Origin: Solen grandis
Taxonomy: Eukaryota; Mollusca; Bivalvia; Adapedonta; Solenidae
Direction: 5' to 3'
DNA: 64,000 nt
NCBI GenBank assembly: GCA_021229015.1
Contig: CM037789.1
Span: 33,554,346-33,618,345 of the forward strand
Program-made: the position numbers and the translations under genes
Notes under the pieces: generated by a model
What the model was told of the DNA's origin: nothing
The model's input: the letters and a program-made list of their open reading frames with translations, nothing else
The model's database searches: none
Shown: in pieces, positions 33,241 through 57,245 of the stretch
Layout of the letters: each line of letters starts with the position of its first letter
How positions within the stretch are numbered: position 1 is the stretch's first letter

Positions 33241-35760
33241 ATTATAAATATTTGTTATTAATGGATTATTTGATTTTAATAGCTTTATCTAATATGATAT
33301 TATGATGAATTGTCGCGTAATCTTTAAAGGATAACGCCCCAGTTCCCCATAGAGACCATCTAAATTTGTAGATTTCCTAACGTTTAATATTTTTCTTAGA
33401 AATTTACAGTGAATTTTTTCTATGTCATTGGAATTGTGGAATCCCCAAACCTGTGCGCTATAATTTAAAACAGAACCAACTAAACTATCAAATAATTTAC
33501 ATTTTTCAGAGACATTTAATTCAAGTTGATTAAAAATTGTAAATAAATTATGAAGTGCATAATTTGAATGAGAAGCTATACGCTTTTGTGTTCTATACCA
33601 CGAACCATTTTTGAAAAAATGTATGCCTAGGTATTTAAATGATTCAACTATTTCTAATGTTTGATCATATAATTTAAAATTAAAATGAGAGTTACGGCCC
33701 TTTTCAAATATCATGATTTTAGTTTTATTTATATTTATCTTTAAACCCCATGAATCACAATATAGTTTTAAATCATTAAGCATTGACTGTAAGGCAGCTG
33801 GTGTTTCCGCAAATAAACAGGCGTCATCTGCGAACATAAGTATGAATATCTTAATATCGTCAATCTGAAGCACGCCATCAATATCCGAATGTATATGATC
33901 AATTATGTCATTAACAAAGAATAAAAACAATAAACTAGAGCTAGGATCACCTTGTTTGACACCGATATCGGAATTAAAGAAATCTGACATTTGTCCATTG
34001 TGTCGTACACACGACCTAACAGAGCTATACATTGCCTTTAGAGCTTTTACCATCTGTGTGCTAACACCTTGTGTAATCAGTTTTTGCCATAAAAATATTC
34101 TATCAATCCTGTCAAAACATTTTTCGTAATCAATGAATGCACAATACAGTTTTTTTTTAGAATTAAGAGTTTTAGCAATTATCGAGTGTAATAAAAATAT
34201 ACAATCCGTTGTCGATTTTCCTTTTTGAAAACCAAATTGATTATCTATGATTTTCTCATTTTCATATGCCCATTTTGTTATCCTGTTTAATAAAAGTTGT
34301 GAATATATTTTTGCGATTACATTTATTAAGGTAACTCCTCTGTAGTTTTTAGGATTATCGACATCACCGCTTTTAAAAATGGGGGTTATTATTCCTTCTC
34401 CCCATGATTTTGGGTAGTCTCCCTTTAAGTATAAACGATTGAACAAGTAAAACAAAAAAGGCTTGATAATATCGTATGATAGCTTAAACACCTCTCCTGG
34501 TAAACTGTCTATGCCGCTACTTTTGTTATTTCTTTGAGAAAATACCGCTTCCTTAATCTCTTCATACGTAAATTCCTGGTCTAAATAAGCACAAGTATTA
34601 TTGAATGTATTATGATTACTCCCCATCTCGTGTTCTCTCTCCATAGAGGAGTCAGCATCTATGCCAAACAACTCCTTAAAATGTCTGAATAATTCATTTA
34701 ATTCAATATTGTCCGATGCATCATTTTGTTTTTTATATTGCTTTTTTATTTCTTTCCAAAATTGCTTTGGTTTGCTTTTAGCTAATTTTGTGAGTTTGCT
34801 TTTTTGATTTTGTTTGTATATAATTTTGCTTTTTATTTTTTGCATTTATAAACTCACTTCTGTGCTCATCAGTTTTACTTCTTGTGTATTTATTTCTAGC
34901 TATATTGAATACCTTACGCGCATTCCTACACTCGTCATTAAACCACTGGTTATTATTTGACTTTATCTGATCTTTTTTATATACCTGCTTTTCAGCCAAA
35001 GTGTTATTTGTATTTTCTTGTATGAAAACTATAAAATGATTTAATATCGTTTCAACTTCTCTGTGTGTTTCGCATTGTTTTAGATTATTTGTCAGTTTCT
35101 CTATTTCCTGTTGTTTGCTTCTAAGTAATGTTTTAAACTCTTGTGTTCGCCGTTCGTCATATTTTAGCTTGCTCGTATACTTAGACTTTTTTTGCTCCGC
35201 GCTTGCCCCTATTGTTTCTTTTAATGATAAGTTTATATGTATTCCATTATGATCTGAAAATTCTGATGGATTTAAAATTTTAAATTCTGAAATTAATTTA
35301 AGATTATTTTTCTCTAATAAAACATAATCTACAGTGCTCGACCCATTATGAGAATGAAATGTGTATCCCCCAATATTATTATCAGAGTGTAATCTACCGT
35401 TGCATATACACATGGCTGTAGATTTACACATCTCGATTAGTCTACGGCCCCGGGTGTCTATCACGTGATCTTGATTTGCACGTGGTAAAATGTAAACATC
35501 GTTTGACAGTTCGCTGTCGTCTGCATCTAGGTATTGATCAAAATTCAATTGGTCATTTATTGTAGATGTTCTGGCATTCATGTCACCAGTGATCATGATT
35601 TGCCCTAATGTCATATAATGCTCTATATTTGATTCAATCTCTTCTAAAAAATCAAAATGATTTTGATTAATTACTCTTGATAAATGTGGCAAAATATATA
35701 CATTACATATATACAAGTCATCATTGGAGTTAAATAGTGATTTATCAAGTTTATACACTG
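33131..35760 (-). mobile_element. LINE B2 (middle copy), 5' part
   Basis: This copy starts abruptly in mid-endonuclease (NAVYKLDKSLF), directly after the GGDFTF of LINE B1, and runs to the near end of its reverse transcriptase, where B3 begins. It is 5'-truncated, as usual for target-primed insertion. It is split from its own 3' end at 29405-30150. Confidence 0.75.
33289..34845 (-). pseudogene. LINE B2 reverse transcriptase
   Basis: Motifs in order: NNKSSGIDSLPGEVFK, WGEGIITPIFKSGD, NYRGVTLINV, NQFGFQKGKSTTDCIF, CAFIDYEKCFDRID, GVKQGDPSSSLLF, FADDACLFA, KYLGIHFF, LNYSAQVWGF and YGELGRYPL. It ends at a TAG (33289-33291) that replaces the Trp of the family's YWxK motif. The same frame then continues into 33240 and on into B3. 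The N-terminal end overlaps the endonuclease frame by 68 bp in a different phase, a frameshift. Confidence 0.8.
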
Positions 35761-35842
35761 CGTTAAACGTAAAATCACCACCCTCAAGGCGTCCATTGGC
35801 TATAAACATATTGTTTCCTTTACATAAAGATAACAATTTCAT
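34778..35842 (-). pseudogene. LINE B1/B2 chimeric endonuclease frame
   Basis: The first codons (KLLSLCKGNNMFIANGRLEGGDFTF) belong to the B1 endonuclease. From NAVYKLDK the frame is B2: CNVYILPHLS, MITGDMNARTS, GRRLIEMCKSTAMCICNGRL, SSTVDYVLL and FSDHNGIHINL, which are the EEP-nuclease landmarks, then the linker NQWFNDECRNARKVFN. The join is in frame by chance or by insertion spacing. The frame ends soon after the linker by a shift relative to the reverse transcriptase. Confidence 0.75.
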
Positions 35843-35872
35843 GCCAAAACTATTCGTTTGCCTATCATTATT
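35761..35872 (-). mobile_element. LINE B1, endonuclease fragment between TIR element and B2
   Basis: It reads QTNSFGMKLLSLCKGNNMFIANGRLEGGDFTF, the (D)xxGxxLLxxC...NGR part of the nuclease. It belongs with 36477-36711 on one side and 26845-29404 on the other. Confidence 0.7.
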
Positions 35873-36476
35873 AGTCCCCTACCGGTGTTCACACCGGAGG
35901 GGACTATAGGTTTGCCCTCCGTCTGTCCGTCCGTCTGTCCGTCTGTCCGTCCGTCTGTCCGCTCAAATCTGGATCCCGCGATAACTTAATAACTAAGCAA
36001 GCTAACTTGATGAAACTTGGTATATGACTAGATGGCAATGTGTAGATTATGCAGTCATTTTATTTTTGTTCTTCGACTAAAATTGTGGTTGCTATGGTAA
36101 CGGAAATAGGAAAATATGGCAAAAAATGGGATCCCGCGATAACTAAGCAAGCTAACTTGATGAAACTTGCTATATGACTAGATGGCAATGTGTAGATTAT
36201 GCACGTCATTTTATTTTTGTTCTTCGACTAAAATTGTGGTTGCTATGGTAACGGAAATAGTGAAAATATGGCAAAAAATGGGATCCCGCGATAACTAAGC
36301 AAGCTAACTTGATGAAGCTTGGTATATGACTAGATGGCAATGTGTAGATTATGCACGTCATTTTATTTTTGTTCTTCAACTAAAATTGTGGTTGCTATGG
36401 TAACGGAAATAGTGAAAATATGGCAAAAAATGGGATTGATTACCATATTGAGTCAAGGTGGAGCCGGTAGGGGACT
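35873..36476 (+). mobile_element. 604-bp TIR element with tandem core, inserted in LINE B1
   Basis: Perfect 13-bp terminal inverted repeats AGTCCCCTACCGG (35873-35885) and CCGGTAGGGGACT (36464-36476). A subterminal palindrome CCGGTGTTCACACCGG lies at 35882-35897, followed by (CCGTCTGT)n and about three monomers of 152-158 bp starting GGATCCCGCGATAAC (35971, 36129, 36281). Each monomer has CTTGATGAAACTTGGTATATG or a close variant. The build matches the other pearl-like elements here, but the termini differ. No transposase. It splits the B1 nuclease between RKNK and QTNSFG, so it arrived after B1. Confidence 0.8.
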
Positions 36477-36711
36477 TTATGTGTTGCATACAACACCAGT
36501 TACTTGTTTTTACGTGGTTTAACATGAGAAAAATCATCATCATTCATTTATGCTTGATATATAATCAGGTAGTTCGCCCGTGCGGGCATTAAAGTCACCA
36601 GTTATGTAAACAGACCCAACATTAGAATATTTACGAATATTATCATCTAACTGATCAAAGAAATTATATTAAAAAAGATCAGAGTTTACATGTTTATATA
36701 CTATGTATATA
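36477..36711 (-). mobile_element. LINE B1, 5'-truncated start
   Basis: The - strand reads FDQLDDNIRKYSNVGSVYITGDFNARTGELPDYI, the GDFNARTG active-site region of an EEP endonuclease, then a one-base shift and DDFSHVKPRKNK. The copy's 5' end is at 36711, beside the TTAAT duplication in LINE A, so B1 lost everything upstream of mid-nuclease. Confidence 0.75.
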
Positions 36712-38272
36712 TTAATGGGAATATACCTTCCTTTAGTGATTTGTTGATAAGCATGTATAATGGTGTGGAAATTGTTGATCTTACATTTTTTAAAAAATTG
36801 TGAGATATAGAATCAGGACCAACAGCTTTATTAACTTCCAATACTTTGATTAAATCTTCAATTTCCGATTTTTGTATCATTATATTATTAAGACTTGTTG
36901 TTGATTTGGCTTCAAATGGGGGAAGAACAGAATTAGTATCATCCACTTTTGATATAGAAACGAAGTATTCATTTAAGCATTCCGCTTTTTCTTCATCAGT
37001 GTAACATATCTCTTCTACACCACTGCGATTTCTTTTTAATATTGGAATAGATTCTGACGTTTTAAAATTTTTCATAAGACCTTTTATACATTTCCAGAAA
37101 TTATTACACTTATTAGAACTATTTTCTTCTAATCTATTTTCAATATTATTAAAGAATCGGCGCTTCGCGAAAATTTTGAGGTTATTAACTTTATTCCTAA
37201 GTTTTTTATATTTGAACCAGTTATTGTCTGTTGGATTGCTTAAAGCTAAACGTCTCTGTCTGTCTCTGTATTTAGTAAAGCGTCGAATTTCTGAGTCATA
37301 CCAAGGTTTGTCGTTCGGTCGAATAGTTATAACTTTTGATGGTATGCATTCTGACATAAATTCTAGTATGATATCAGTGAAAGTATCACATGCTTGATCA
37401 ACAGACAAAGTATTAATGAAGTCCCAATTGTATGCAGCTATTAACGAATTTAAATAAGTGAAATCTGCTCTATTGTAAAACCATACTTTTCTTGTTGAAC
37501 ATTTCTTTTCAGGAAAAATAGACTTTATATGAATAAAAGTAGCTTTATGATCGCTGATAGAACTATCAACTTCTAAACAGCCTGAATTGTAGACGTCTAT
37601 ACTACTAGAGATTAGTATTGGGTCTATTAGGGTTGCTGAAGTTGTTGCGACTCTAGTTGGTTCATTGATAACATTAGTTAAGTTATAAATTAAAATACTA
37701 TTATTCAAGTTACGGGTATGTCTATTTAAAAGATCTTCATTTAGATCGCCCATTATAATGATATTTTCATTTACATCTAAAGCTTTTTCTATGCTTAGAT
37801 TAAAATCATTCCAAAAAGAAATTGTACTATTTGGAGGCCTATAAACCGTACATAACAAAAATGAAGTAGATTTGTAAAAAATCTGAAGCCATATGGATTG
37901 AACTGACGGTAGCTCAAGGTCATGTCTGCGACATGAATACAAACAACTTGAAACATACAAAAGGATTCCACCTGAGTATGCCGAAAGATCTTTCCTATAA
38001 AGTGTTACATTTGAAAAGTCGTTAAGAAAAATAGAATCGGGTACATTATTGTCTAAGTGGGACTCAGTAAAACATAAAATATCGTGATCTGCTATAAAGT
38101 GATCAGAAATATAATCAAGTTTATTACGGATGCTTCTTAAGTTAAGGTGTAAAAGACTTAATATTCCAGCTTCGGGCCCCGGATTAACCTCAATATCTCC
38201 TGAAAGTAGAATTATAAGAAAAATATGTGCAAAGAGTGTAAGTCGATTGAATAACACAACATTAAAAAACAT
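36712..38272 (-). CDS. LINE A protein: hydrophobic leader, 2A-type motif, EEP endonuclease, start of reverse transcriptase
   Basis: About 520 codons are open from ATG at 38272. Residues 5-23 form a hydrophobic stretch. They are followed directly by GDIEVNPGP (residues 25-33), matching the DxExNPGP ribosome-skipping 2A consensus. The endonuclease follows: LHLNLRSIRNKLDYI, LCFTESHLD, GGILLYVS, TVYRPPNS, IIMGDLNEDLL, TLIDPILIS and ISDHKATF. A basic linker (PWYDSEIRRFTKYRDRQRRLA) leads to EVNKAVGPDSISHNFLK, the first reverse-transcriptase block. The frame ends at the insertion junction (GIFPL). This half has no internal stop, unlike the 3' half. Non-LTR elements with 2A-like N-termini are known from sea urchins, molluscs and trypanosomes; in sea urchin they can act as dual signal sequences. 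Whether skipping occurs here is untested. Confidence 0.8.
38174..38200 (-). other. 2A-type motif GDIEVNPGP
   Basis: The codons for G-D-I-E-V-N-P-G-P lie at residues 25-33 of the LINE A protein, immediately after a run of Leu/Ile. All invariant positions (D, E, NPG, P) match the 2A consensus. The expected skip is between the Gly and the last Pro (38176/38177). Confidence 0.8.
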
Positions 38273-38520
38273 ACGGTTTTAAATACGAACGATACATGAT
38301 TAGTAAAATTGTGTACAGGCTGGTGAAAGAAATCAAACACATTAGGATTATATTTGTAACGCCTCAAGGAACAACGTGTTCTACAGTAGAAAACCCCAAT
38401 GGCCACACGCCATCCTACAACATCATTACCCATTGGGTAAAATAAACACAACCGATGAATGACGCGTGGCCATTGCACGTGCAACTTCACGTGGGGGACT
38501 ACTACAGGTAAACCATCCAA

Positions 38521-38763
38521 AGAAGAAAAAGAAGATAGACAGAAGAAAAATGAGAAAGAGTTCTTTACGCATCGGAAATTTGTTCATGTGGTATTTTCTC
38601 TCCTAAGATTTATTACAGTGAATAATTCTTATTTATATTTAGAATAACATGTACATTATTGAACAAGGGCATAAAATATTAGGGACGTCGGGGATTTTAT
38701 ATGGTAACTATACAATTCAATATCCTACAAACTGCTATAGATATTGACCCTTTAAGCTTAAAA
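38521..38763. other. no gene; ends at gap
   Basis: A-rich sequence between LINE A and the N run. Nothing recognised. Confidence 0.4.
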
Positions 38764-38863
38764 NNNNNNNNNNNNNNNNNNNNNNNNNNNNNNNNNNNNN
38801 NNNNNNNNNNNNNNNNNNNNNNNNNNNNNNNNNNNNNNNNNNNNNNNNNNNNNNNNNNNNNNN
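38764..38863. other. assembly gap of exactly 100 N
   Basis: A round 100-N run normally stands for a scaffold join of unknown length. The missing first exon(s) of the phosphoglucomutase gene could lie here or upstream. Confidence 0.95.
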
Positions 38864-40305
38864 CAAGTTTTGATGCTTAAATGTACCTGTTGTTTTGCTT
38901 TACTAATTTTTTTTTTTAATAAAAGTATTAATTGAAATGAGGACTTGAGTTGTGCCATACACACCCGACTCTGGGTGAACGGTGTCGTCTGTTCCTGTTA
39001 CATCAGATAGGATGCATACTTTCGGTATTGGTATACTTTAGGCCAGGTATCCACTTTTGAAATCCACTCAGGTATTGAAATTGGCTTCAGTTATTTTTTT
39101 CCGTATTGGCCTCTTCTCAAGAGAGATTAACTCAAGAGCCGTTGTTGTATTCTGGTATATTGCGACACTGCGTAAATTTGTCAATATTGAACGTGATATA
39201 AAAAAGAACATACTGGTTTTTGCCGATTTCCTATGCAGATTCACTGCATATTGTCTTAACCTATGGAGATTCATTGCTGTCATCTAAAGGCATATAAGGA
39301 TTGAAAGTGATTGTCTACAAATGACTGAAATTGTCTGGGGTATACTCCACATTTGTGTTGTGTACCCGTAAATTGTGATATCATTCTACTTTAGGTTTGG
39401 CACTATCCCTTACACAGAGGCATGATTACCAGTACCAAAACTATCATGTCAAAATGAGAGCGGCTCATTGATCTGGGGGTTAAATCCATGTCAGGGGAGA
39501 TAATCAAAACATCTTAATAAATGCAGGATATTCAATTTCAGAGCATTCTGGTATTCATTTTAAGAATTTTTTTTGTTTATTCAGCATATTATTTCATCAA
39601 AACAAAACAGCCTCAGCCTTCTATAGTATGTTATGTATTGCAATATATGGTGGCACGCTTCAAGCACTCGTACAGCCCTTTGTATACTCATAATATTTTT
39701 TTAGAGTAGTAAGTTTTTAGGTAGTGAGTCCCAATATTTGTGCAGGGAAAAACTGAAAATTGTAAAAAAAAAAATCACTGATAATGGAACGTGATAGCGT
39801 TAACAACAGGCCTGAGTACCAAGTACTATTTTAGGTGTTATTTTGCAAGATGTAGGTGTCATCCCTGATGAAGGTCCACTGGAGACTGAAACTAGTTGGA
39901 TATTAAAATTTGATTAACCTTACCTGTTGTTGGAGTCTGTGCCATTCCGCTCTTATTCGTTTTCAAGATGTAGGTGTTTAAAGTTTGCAACTTTATGTAA
40001 GGCACTTAAACCTGATCTTTTTATCTTGCATTGAAGTCCTTAATGCTGAAGAATGAAGGGTAATAGGAAACAATAATCAACAGAATGCAGTGTTTCATTG
40101 GCCATGCAGCCATCTTTAGACCAATAACATTTGTATTTTCAAAATCAGCTGCTTCTTTGGTCTTTGTTAATTTGTTGTACCAGAACTATAAAAAGAAACA
40201 TTTATGGTACTGTAAAGCAAGATTAAATACTGTTGTATGTGTTGCTTTGTTAAATAGTTTTAAAATAAGATACTAATGAAATCAGTTATCTTTAAATAAC
40301 AGTGT
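38864..40305. other. no gene recognised
   Basis: AT-rich sequence. A short phrase near 39865-39905 (CCTGATGAAGGTCCACTGGAGACTGAAACTAG) resembles ends of retroelement 3' UTRs seen in invertebrates, but there is too little to classify. I looked for a phosphoglucomutase first exon and found none. Confidence 0.35.
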
Positions 40306-40310
40306 TTGTT

Positions 40311-41345
40311 ACTATACCCCAAGATGAAGTATATTGGGTTTATATATGAGCCATATCTGTCAGTCAGTCTGCAGGTCTGCCAGTCAGTCCCTCTATCTAG
40401 ATAAGATTTGTCTGTGCTATTTCATAGTTACCTTATGCCAGATTTTGATTAAACTTTACTAAACTGGTAAGTACCATGGTTAATTTTGCACATTCTGTTG
40501 ACATGTTATGATTGGCTTGATTTTACAAGAGTTATGGCCCTTTCTTATATTTCTTAAATATAAATTGTCCACTCTTTTTTCCAGCTACCTTTGGTTGAAT
40601 TTGAATTAACTTCAAAGCATATATATAAGTACCAAGTCTATAGTTGCATATATTGTTGGCATGCCTTGCTCAGCTTGATTTTAAATGAGTATGGCCCATT
40701 GTTATATTTATTGAATATACTTTGTCAACACTTTCTAGGCTAGCATTGGATGGAGCGTTAAAATGTACCAAATCTAGTTGCGTATACTGTTGGCATGTCA
40801 TGACTAGCTTGATTTTAAATGAGTTATGGCTCTTTGTTATAAAAATGGAATATATTTTATCTGTTCTATTTCTCAATCTGAATTTGATTTAATATCTCAA
40901 TATTAATAAGTACCAAGTCTAGATGTTTATATCGTTGGCATGTCATGACAGGTTTGATTTTATATGAGTTACGGCCATTTGTTGTATTTTTTAAAGTTAT
41001 TTTGTTAACACTATTTCTCAGCTACCATTGGTCAGATTTTCATTTAACTTCTCAACAATTATAAATACCAAGGCTGAAGCCTTCTTGCTCAAATTATAGG
41101 CATGTCATGTTTGCTTCATTTTTCATTGAGTCATATTTCTTGGATATATTAATTACGGCTTTCCGCAAACCTGCGGAAAACGTATAGGGTTTGTTATTTA
41201 CAACCTGTTTCTGTTCCATTTCTCAGCTACTATTGATCAGATTTTGATTAGCTTTCCAACATTTATAAGTACTAACACTAGTTGCACATATCCTTGTATG
41301 TCATGATCAGCTTGAATTATTGCCCTTTTGTTATATATATATTGA
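40311..41345 (+). repeat. diverged pearl-like element, monomers about 150 bp
   Basis: An ATACCCCAAGATGAAGTATATTGGGTTTAT head is followed by CTGTCAGTCAGTCTGCAGG and then five or so monomers with GAGTTATGGCCC-type phrases near 40531, 40687, 40820, 40966 and 41129. A small palindrome TTTCCGCAAACCTGCGGAAA lies at about 41160-41180. It lies just before the first visible phosphoglucomutase exon. Confidence 0.6.
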
Positions 41346-41550
41346 ATATTTTTTGTCTACAATACATGTATGAGTTATCAGAGCTCTACCTGGTTTTTGT
41401 GTGTTATTATTTTTTATCCTTCATATTTGTCAAGGCTGTCTTTGACATTGTTACAGTAACTGTGACAAAGTGGTATCTGGTGATAGTCATCATCTCCATT
41501 GTATAAGTACTTGTTTAACATTGTCATCACTAAAACTGTTTTTCTTATAA

Positions 41551-54045
<12,495 letters not shown>

Positions 54046-54810
54046 TCACTCATATACACACAGCTTTATTTGGACACACAATGAACCTTGTAAGAACAAT
54101 GGACTGTAAAGGATGGGAAGGGCCTTCCAGGCTCTGTATTCACAATAATTCTCAAGATGCATTTTCCACTCAAAGATATTTTTCCCTCAGATGTTATAAA
54201 CTCCACACAGACGAAAAACAAAAAAAAAAAAAAAAACGTAGTCTAGATACTGATGTATAACTTTATTGTAATACGAGGGGAGTGCTACATTATAGAGGAA
54301 AATAGTAATTGATTATTTTTGTGAATACAGGGCCAGCGTCATCTGAAATGTGGTTCCTAGTTTGCTTGTAAAGATACCACTGTTGTGTTGCAAACAGTAT
54401 TTGATAGATTTATTTTTTGAGTTTCATATGAAAACCTAGGCAAGTTTAACCTGCATTCTTTAATGTGTCTGATCTCGACTGTTTTAGGTCTGATAAGTGC
54501 AGTATATACTGTAGTATCTGTTGTTTAGCCAATTTATTTCAATTGGGTAGAAGTGAATAGGTTTAGAGTTGGTATAGGTCTATATCTAGTGAAGAAAAAA
54601 TGGTACTATTATATTGTGGGTCATTATGATATAGTGTATTCAACAAATATGGAATGAAGATTGGACATGCTTATGTTTGTCCTAACAAAGCTATTTACCT
54701 AATTGTTTAATGGTATTTGGTGCATGTTTTATCCTATGTTATTAAATGATGGTTGTTAGTGGCAAATTATTTCTTAGATATCAGAAATAAAAGTTATATA
54801 ACATGATGTT
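54046..54810 (+). terminator. PGM1: PGM 3' UTR with poly-A signal
   Basis: AATAAA at 54786-54791 is followed by a T-rich stretch. This is the first well-placed signal after the stop with such context, giving a UTR of about 760 nt. An (A)n run at about 54218-54237 could cause internal priming. Confidence 0.55.
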
Positions 54811-54899
54811 CTTGCTTTTGTATTCTCAAATTCACCTCATCGATTGTGGGTAATATATCTTCTTTCACAAAGCTGCTGAGAACTTTTCTTTTATTTAAT

Positions 54900-55416
54900 T
54901 CTAATACATGAATGTGCATTTTTTAAGGTATTTACAAGGTTTTCTAAGAATTTGGTACAACATGTTCAAGTCAGCTTTTCAGATTGTGTATCTTGGCTTC
55001 AAAAAATTTATTTTTGTGAACACTCTAGAAACTATACCGGTAGTTTTGGATAAAAAAAGGTCACTAGGTCAAGTCCTAGAAAAACATTGTGAACACCCAA
55101 AAAGCCACATTTTGGCCTAATTTTCACAAAATCGGAGTCAGAATATTTATATGCATAAAATCTTGGGCAAGTTAAAAACTGGGTCATGTGGGTCAAAAAG
55201 CAGGTCATTGGGTCAAAACCTTGTAAAAACTCTAGAGGCCACATTTTGCCTCACCTTCACCAAATTGTCAGAATGGTTTATGCATAAAATCTTGGATGAG
55301 TTCAAAAATGCCAAAGATGGGGCTGCGTACATTCCATCCTTCAATTTGATTTATAAAGCCTATTGAAAGCTTGGGTCCTCCTGTGAGCAACGGGGCCTTA
55401 AAGGCCTTCTTGTTTT
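54900..55416 (+). repeat. pearl-like array with terminal tag
   Basis: Two monomer-like blocks (AGGTCACTAGGTCAAG..., GCCACATTTTGGCCTAA..., ATGCATAAAATCTTGG) repeat about 150 bp apart. They end in CCTCCTGTGAGCAACGGGGCCTTAAAGGCCTTCTTGTTTTTA, a diverged form of the family-1 tag. Confidence 0.5.
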
Positions 55417-57134
55417 TATATTAAAAAAAAAAAGAAGAAATTTAGTTTTATCAATAGATGTGATAAATACACCTGCATCCAACCTTGTCTTCATGAAATT
55501 TGAGGGTAGGACATGATTTGATGATTGTTATTCACCTACATCTGTTAAGTGAGCTAATAATAACTTGCTCTTTTGATCACATTATTATGGCATAGGGAGC
55601 TTCTCATACATGTATATACTATAATGAGCAAGAGTTTCTATAATTTTCTATGTCCAGTGATGACATATTGAAGTCAGTATGATGTCAGGTGTATCCACTT
55701 TGTATAAAGCATAAAGGGGTAGTTCCTGGGTTGGTTGTCCTTGGGCTCGGATAATGCTGTTCCAGAGCTGAGCACACCACTTAGTGCATTTTATCATTTG
55801 TAATATTACATAGTAGAGTATATGAATGTTCATTTTTAACAATTGCTTGTACATGCATCACTCTTTGTGAAAACACTTTTGATTATATGATTACACTAGC
55901 ACTTGGCCTTGATATTACAAGTGACTAGAAATATTGGATCAATATCATATTAAGACTTATACACGTAATTTTATGGTCCATTTATGATTTGTTTTTAAGT
56001 CTTTTATATAGAAATGCAGGAATTATTCATATTCTGAAATAAACTAGATACTAATAGACCACATGTTTAGCTTGCAGGCTAGGATGTTCCTTTCACCTCT
56101 AAGTGTGACCTTGAACATGAAGCTAGGAACTCGGCTCTTGTGCACAATACTTTGTCTCAATGAGGGAAATAGTACTGCCAAGTAATTTGAAAATCATGTA
56201 ATCCATGTTTAAGTTACAGCCCTGACAAGCAAATCCAATGCAATGATCATTAACCTCAAAGTGTGACCTTGACCTTGGAGCTAGGGACCAAACTCATGTA
56301 ACTGACACTTCATCACATTAAGGTAAATATTATTGGCAAGTTATCTAAAAATCCTGCGATCCATGTGTAAGTCACTGCCTGACAAGCTAACACACTTGTG
56401 TGCAAACACCATGCAGACATCGCCTACTATCGGTATGTCAAGCTTTCATAAGCTGGCTCAATCAAAATGACTTTAGCCATCACAGCAGATGATGAATACC
56501 CCTTCAACAATATGAAAAGATATTGCACTTGAAGTTAAAATTGACATGAAGGGACAGTGTTATTCCAATATAGCCCTCTCCCATTTCTTTAGTTAAGCAG
56601 AAATCTAGAAATGTAATAAAACCCTTCAATATTTCTCTTAAAAAAAATAATAAAAAAATGCGCATATTAATTTCATCTACAATGCTTAGTTAAAAGAACC
56701 AGGCAAAAACAATATTTTTTTCGTAAAATTTAATATCATCTGTATAACTTTACTGAAGAGCATGACATTTAGCCACTGCTACATATAGTTCCCAGTGGTT
56801 TCTGTGTATTTGCTGCTCACTGAACAACACAATCCTTTCTGCTGCAAATGTCATGCAAGTACATCATTTTCCCAGTATGCATTCTATGAACTTGTTTACA
56901 GAAAAGTGCGGGGAGTGTATTCTCAAAGGATTTGAGAACTTCTCCATTCACATTGCCAGGCAAGACTGTTTCTGAGAAGAGCAACAGCTGTATGTATGTT
57001 CATCATTATAATGCATAATGTTGCAATGCACAGTCACTGCATGTTGAGCATTATGACTGACTGAAGCACATCTGTTGTACAAAAACATCATTACTGATGC
57101 CAGACTGAGATCACCTGTTGAGTGCACCAATTGC
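55417..57134. other. PGM-GTF3C3 intergenic spacer
   Basis: No gene. About 56080-56400 holds two copies of a mollusc-type repeat (CTCTAAGTGTGACCTTGAxC, AGCTAGGxAC, about 180 bp). The rest is AT-rich. The 3' UTR of GTF3C3 must lie just left of 57135, but I cannot pick a clear poly-A signal on the - strand. Confidence 0.45.
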
Positions 57135-57245
57135 TCAGATGACGCAGTACTTGAAGAGCAGGTACCTGGCATACTCATGGGAGCCACTGTGCATGTAGAT
57201 AAGGGACAGATTGTATGCGGCCTCCTTGGTAAGGTCAAACATGCC
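57135..57245 (-). CDS. GTF3C3: GTF3C3 terminal exon
   Basis: It follows TTTCACAG and encodes GMFDLTKEAAYNLSLIYMHS, ending LLFKYCVI-stop. The short C-terminus of aromatic and Cys residues matches the family. Confidence 0.9.
   Translation of the reverse strand, partial: GMFDLTKEAAYNLSLIYMHSGSHEYARYLLFKYCVI

Larger units (their letters stand above)
36712..38520 (-). mobile_element. LINE A (CR1/Jockey-like), 5' half including 5' UTR
   Basis: This contains the start of the LINE A protein and about 250 bp of upstream sequence. That leader holds a near-inverted pair (CAATGGCCACACGCC at about 38397 and GCGTGGCCATTG at about 38464). The exact 5' end is not defined. The 3' half is at 25000-26844. Confidence 0.8.

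Noticed and set aside
39840..39960. Possible end of a Penelope-like or other retroelement
   Set aside because: Only about 40 bp resemble such ends and no reverse transcriptase or nuclease sequence is nearby.
54218..54237. Poly-A tail of a retrocopy
   Set aside because: The A run lies in the 3' UTR of the spliced PGM gene and no target duplication or processed coding sequence surrounds it.
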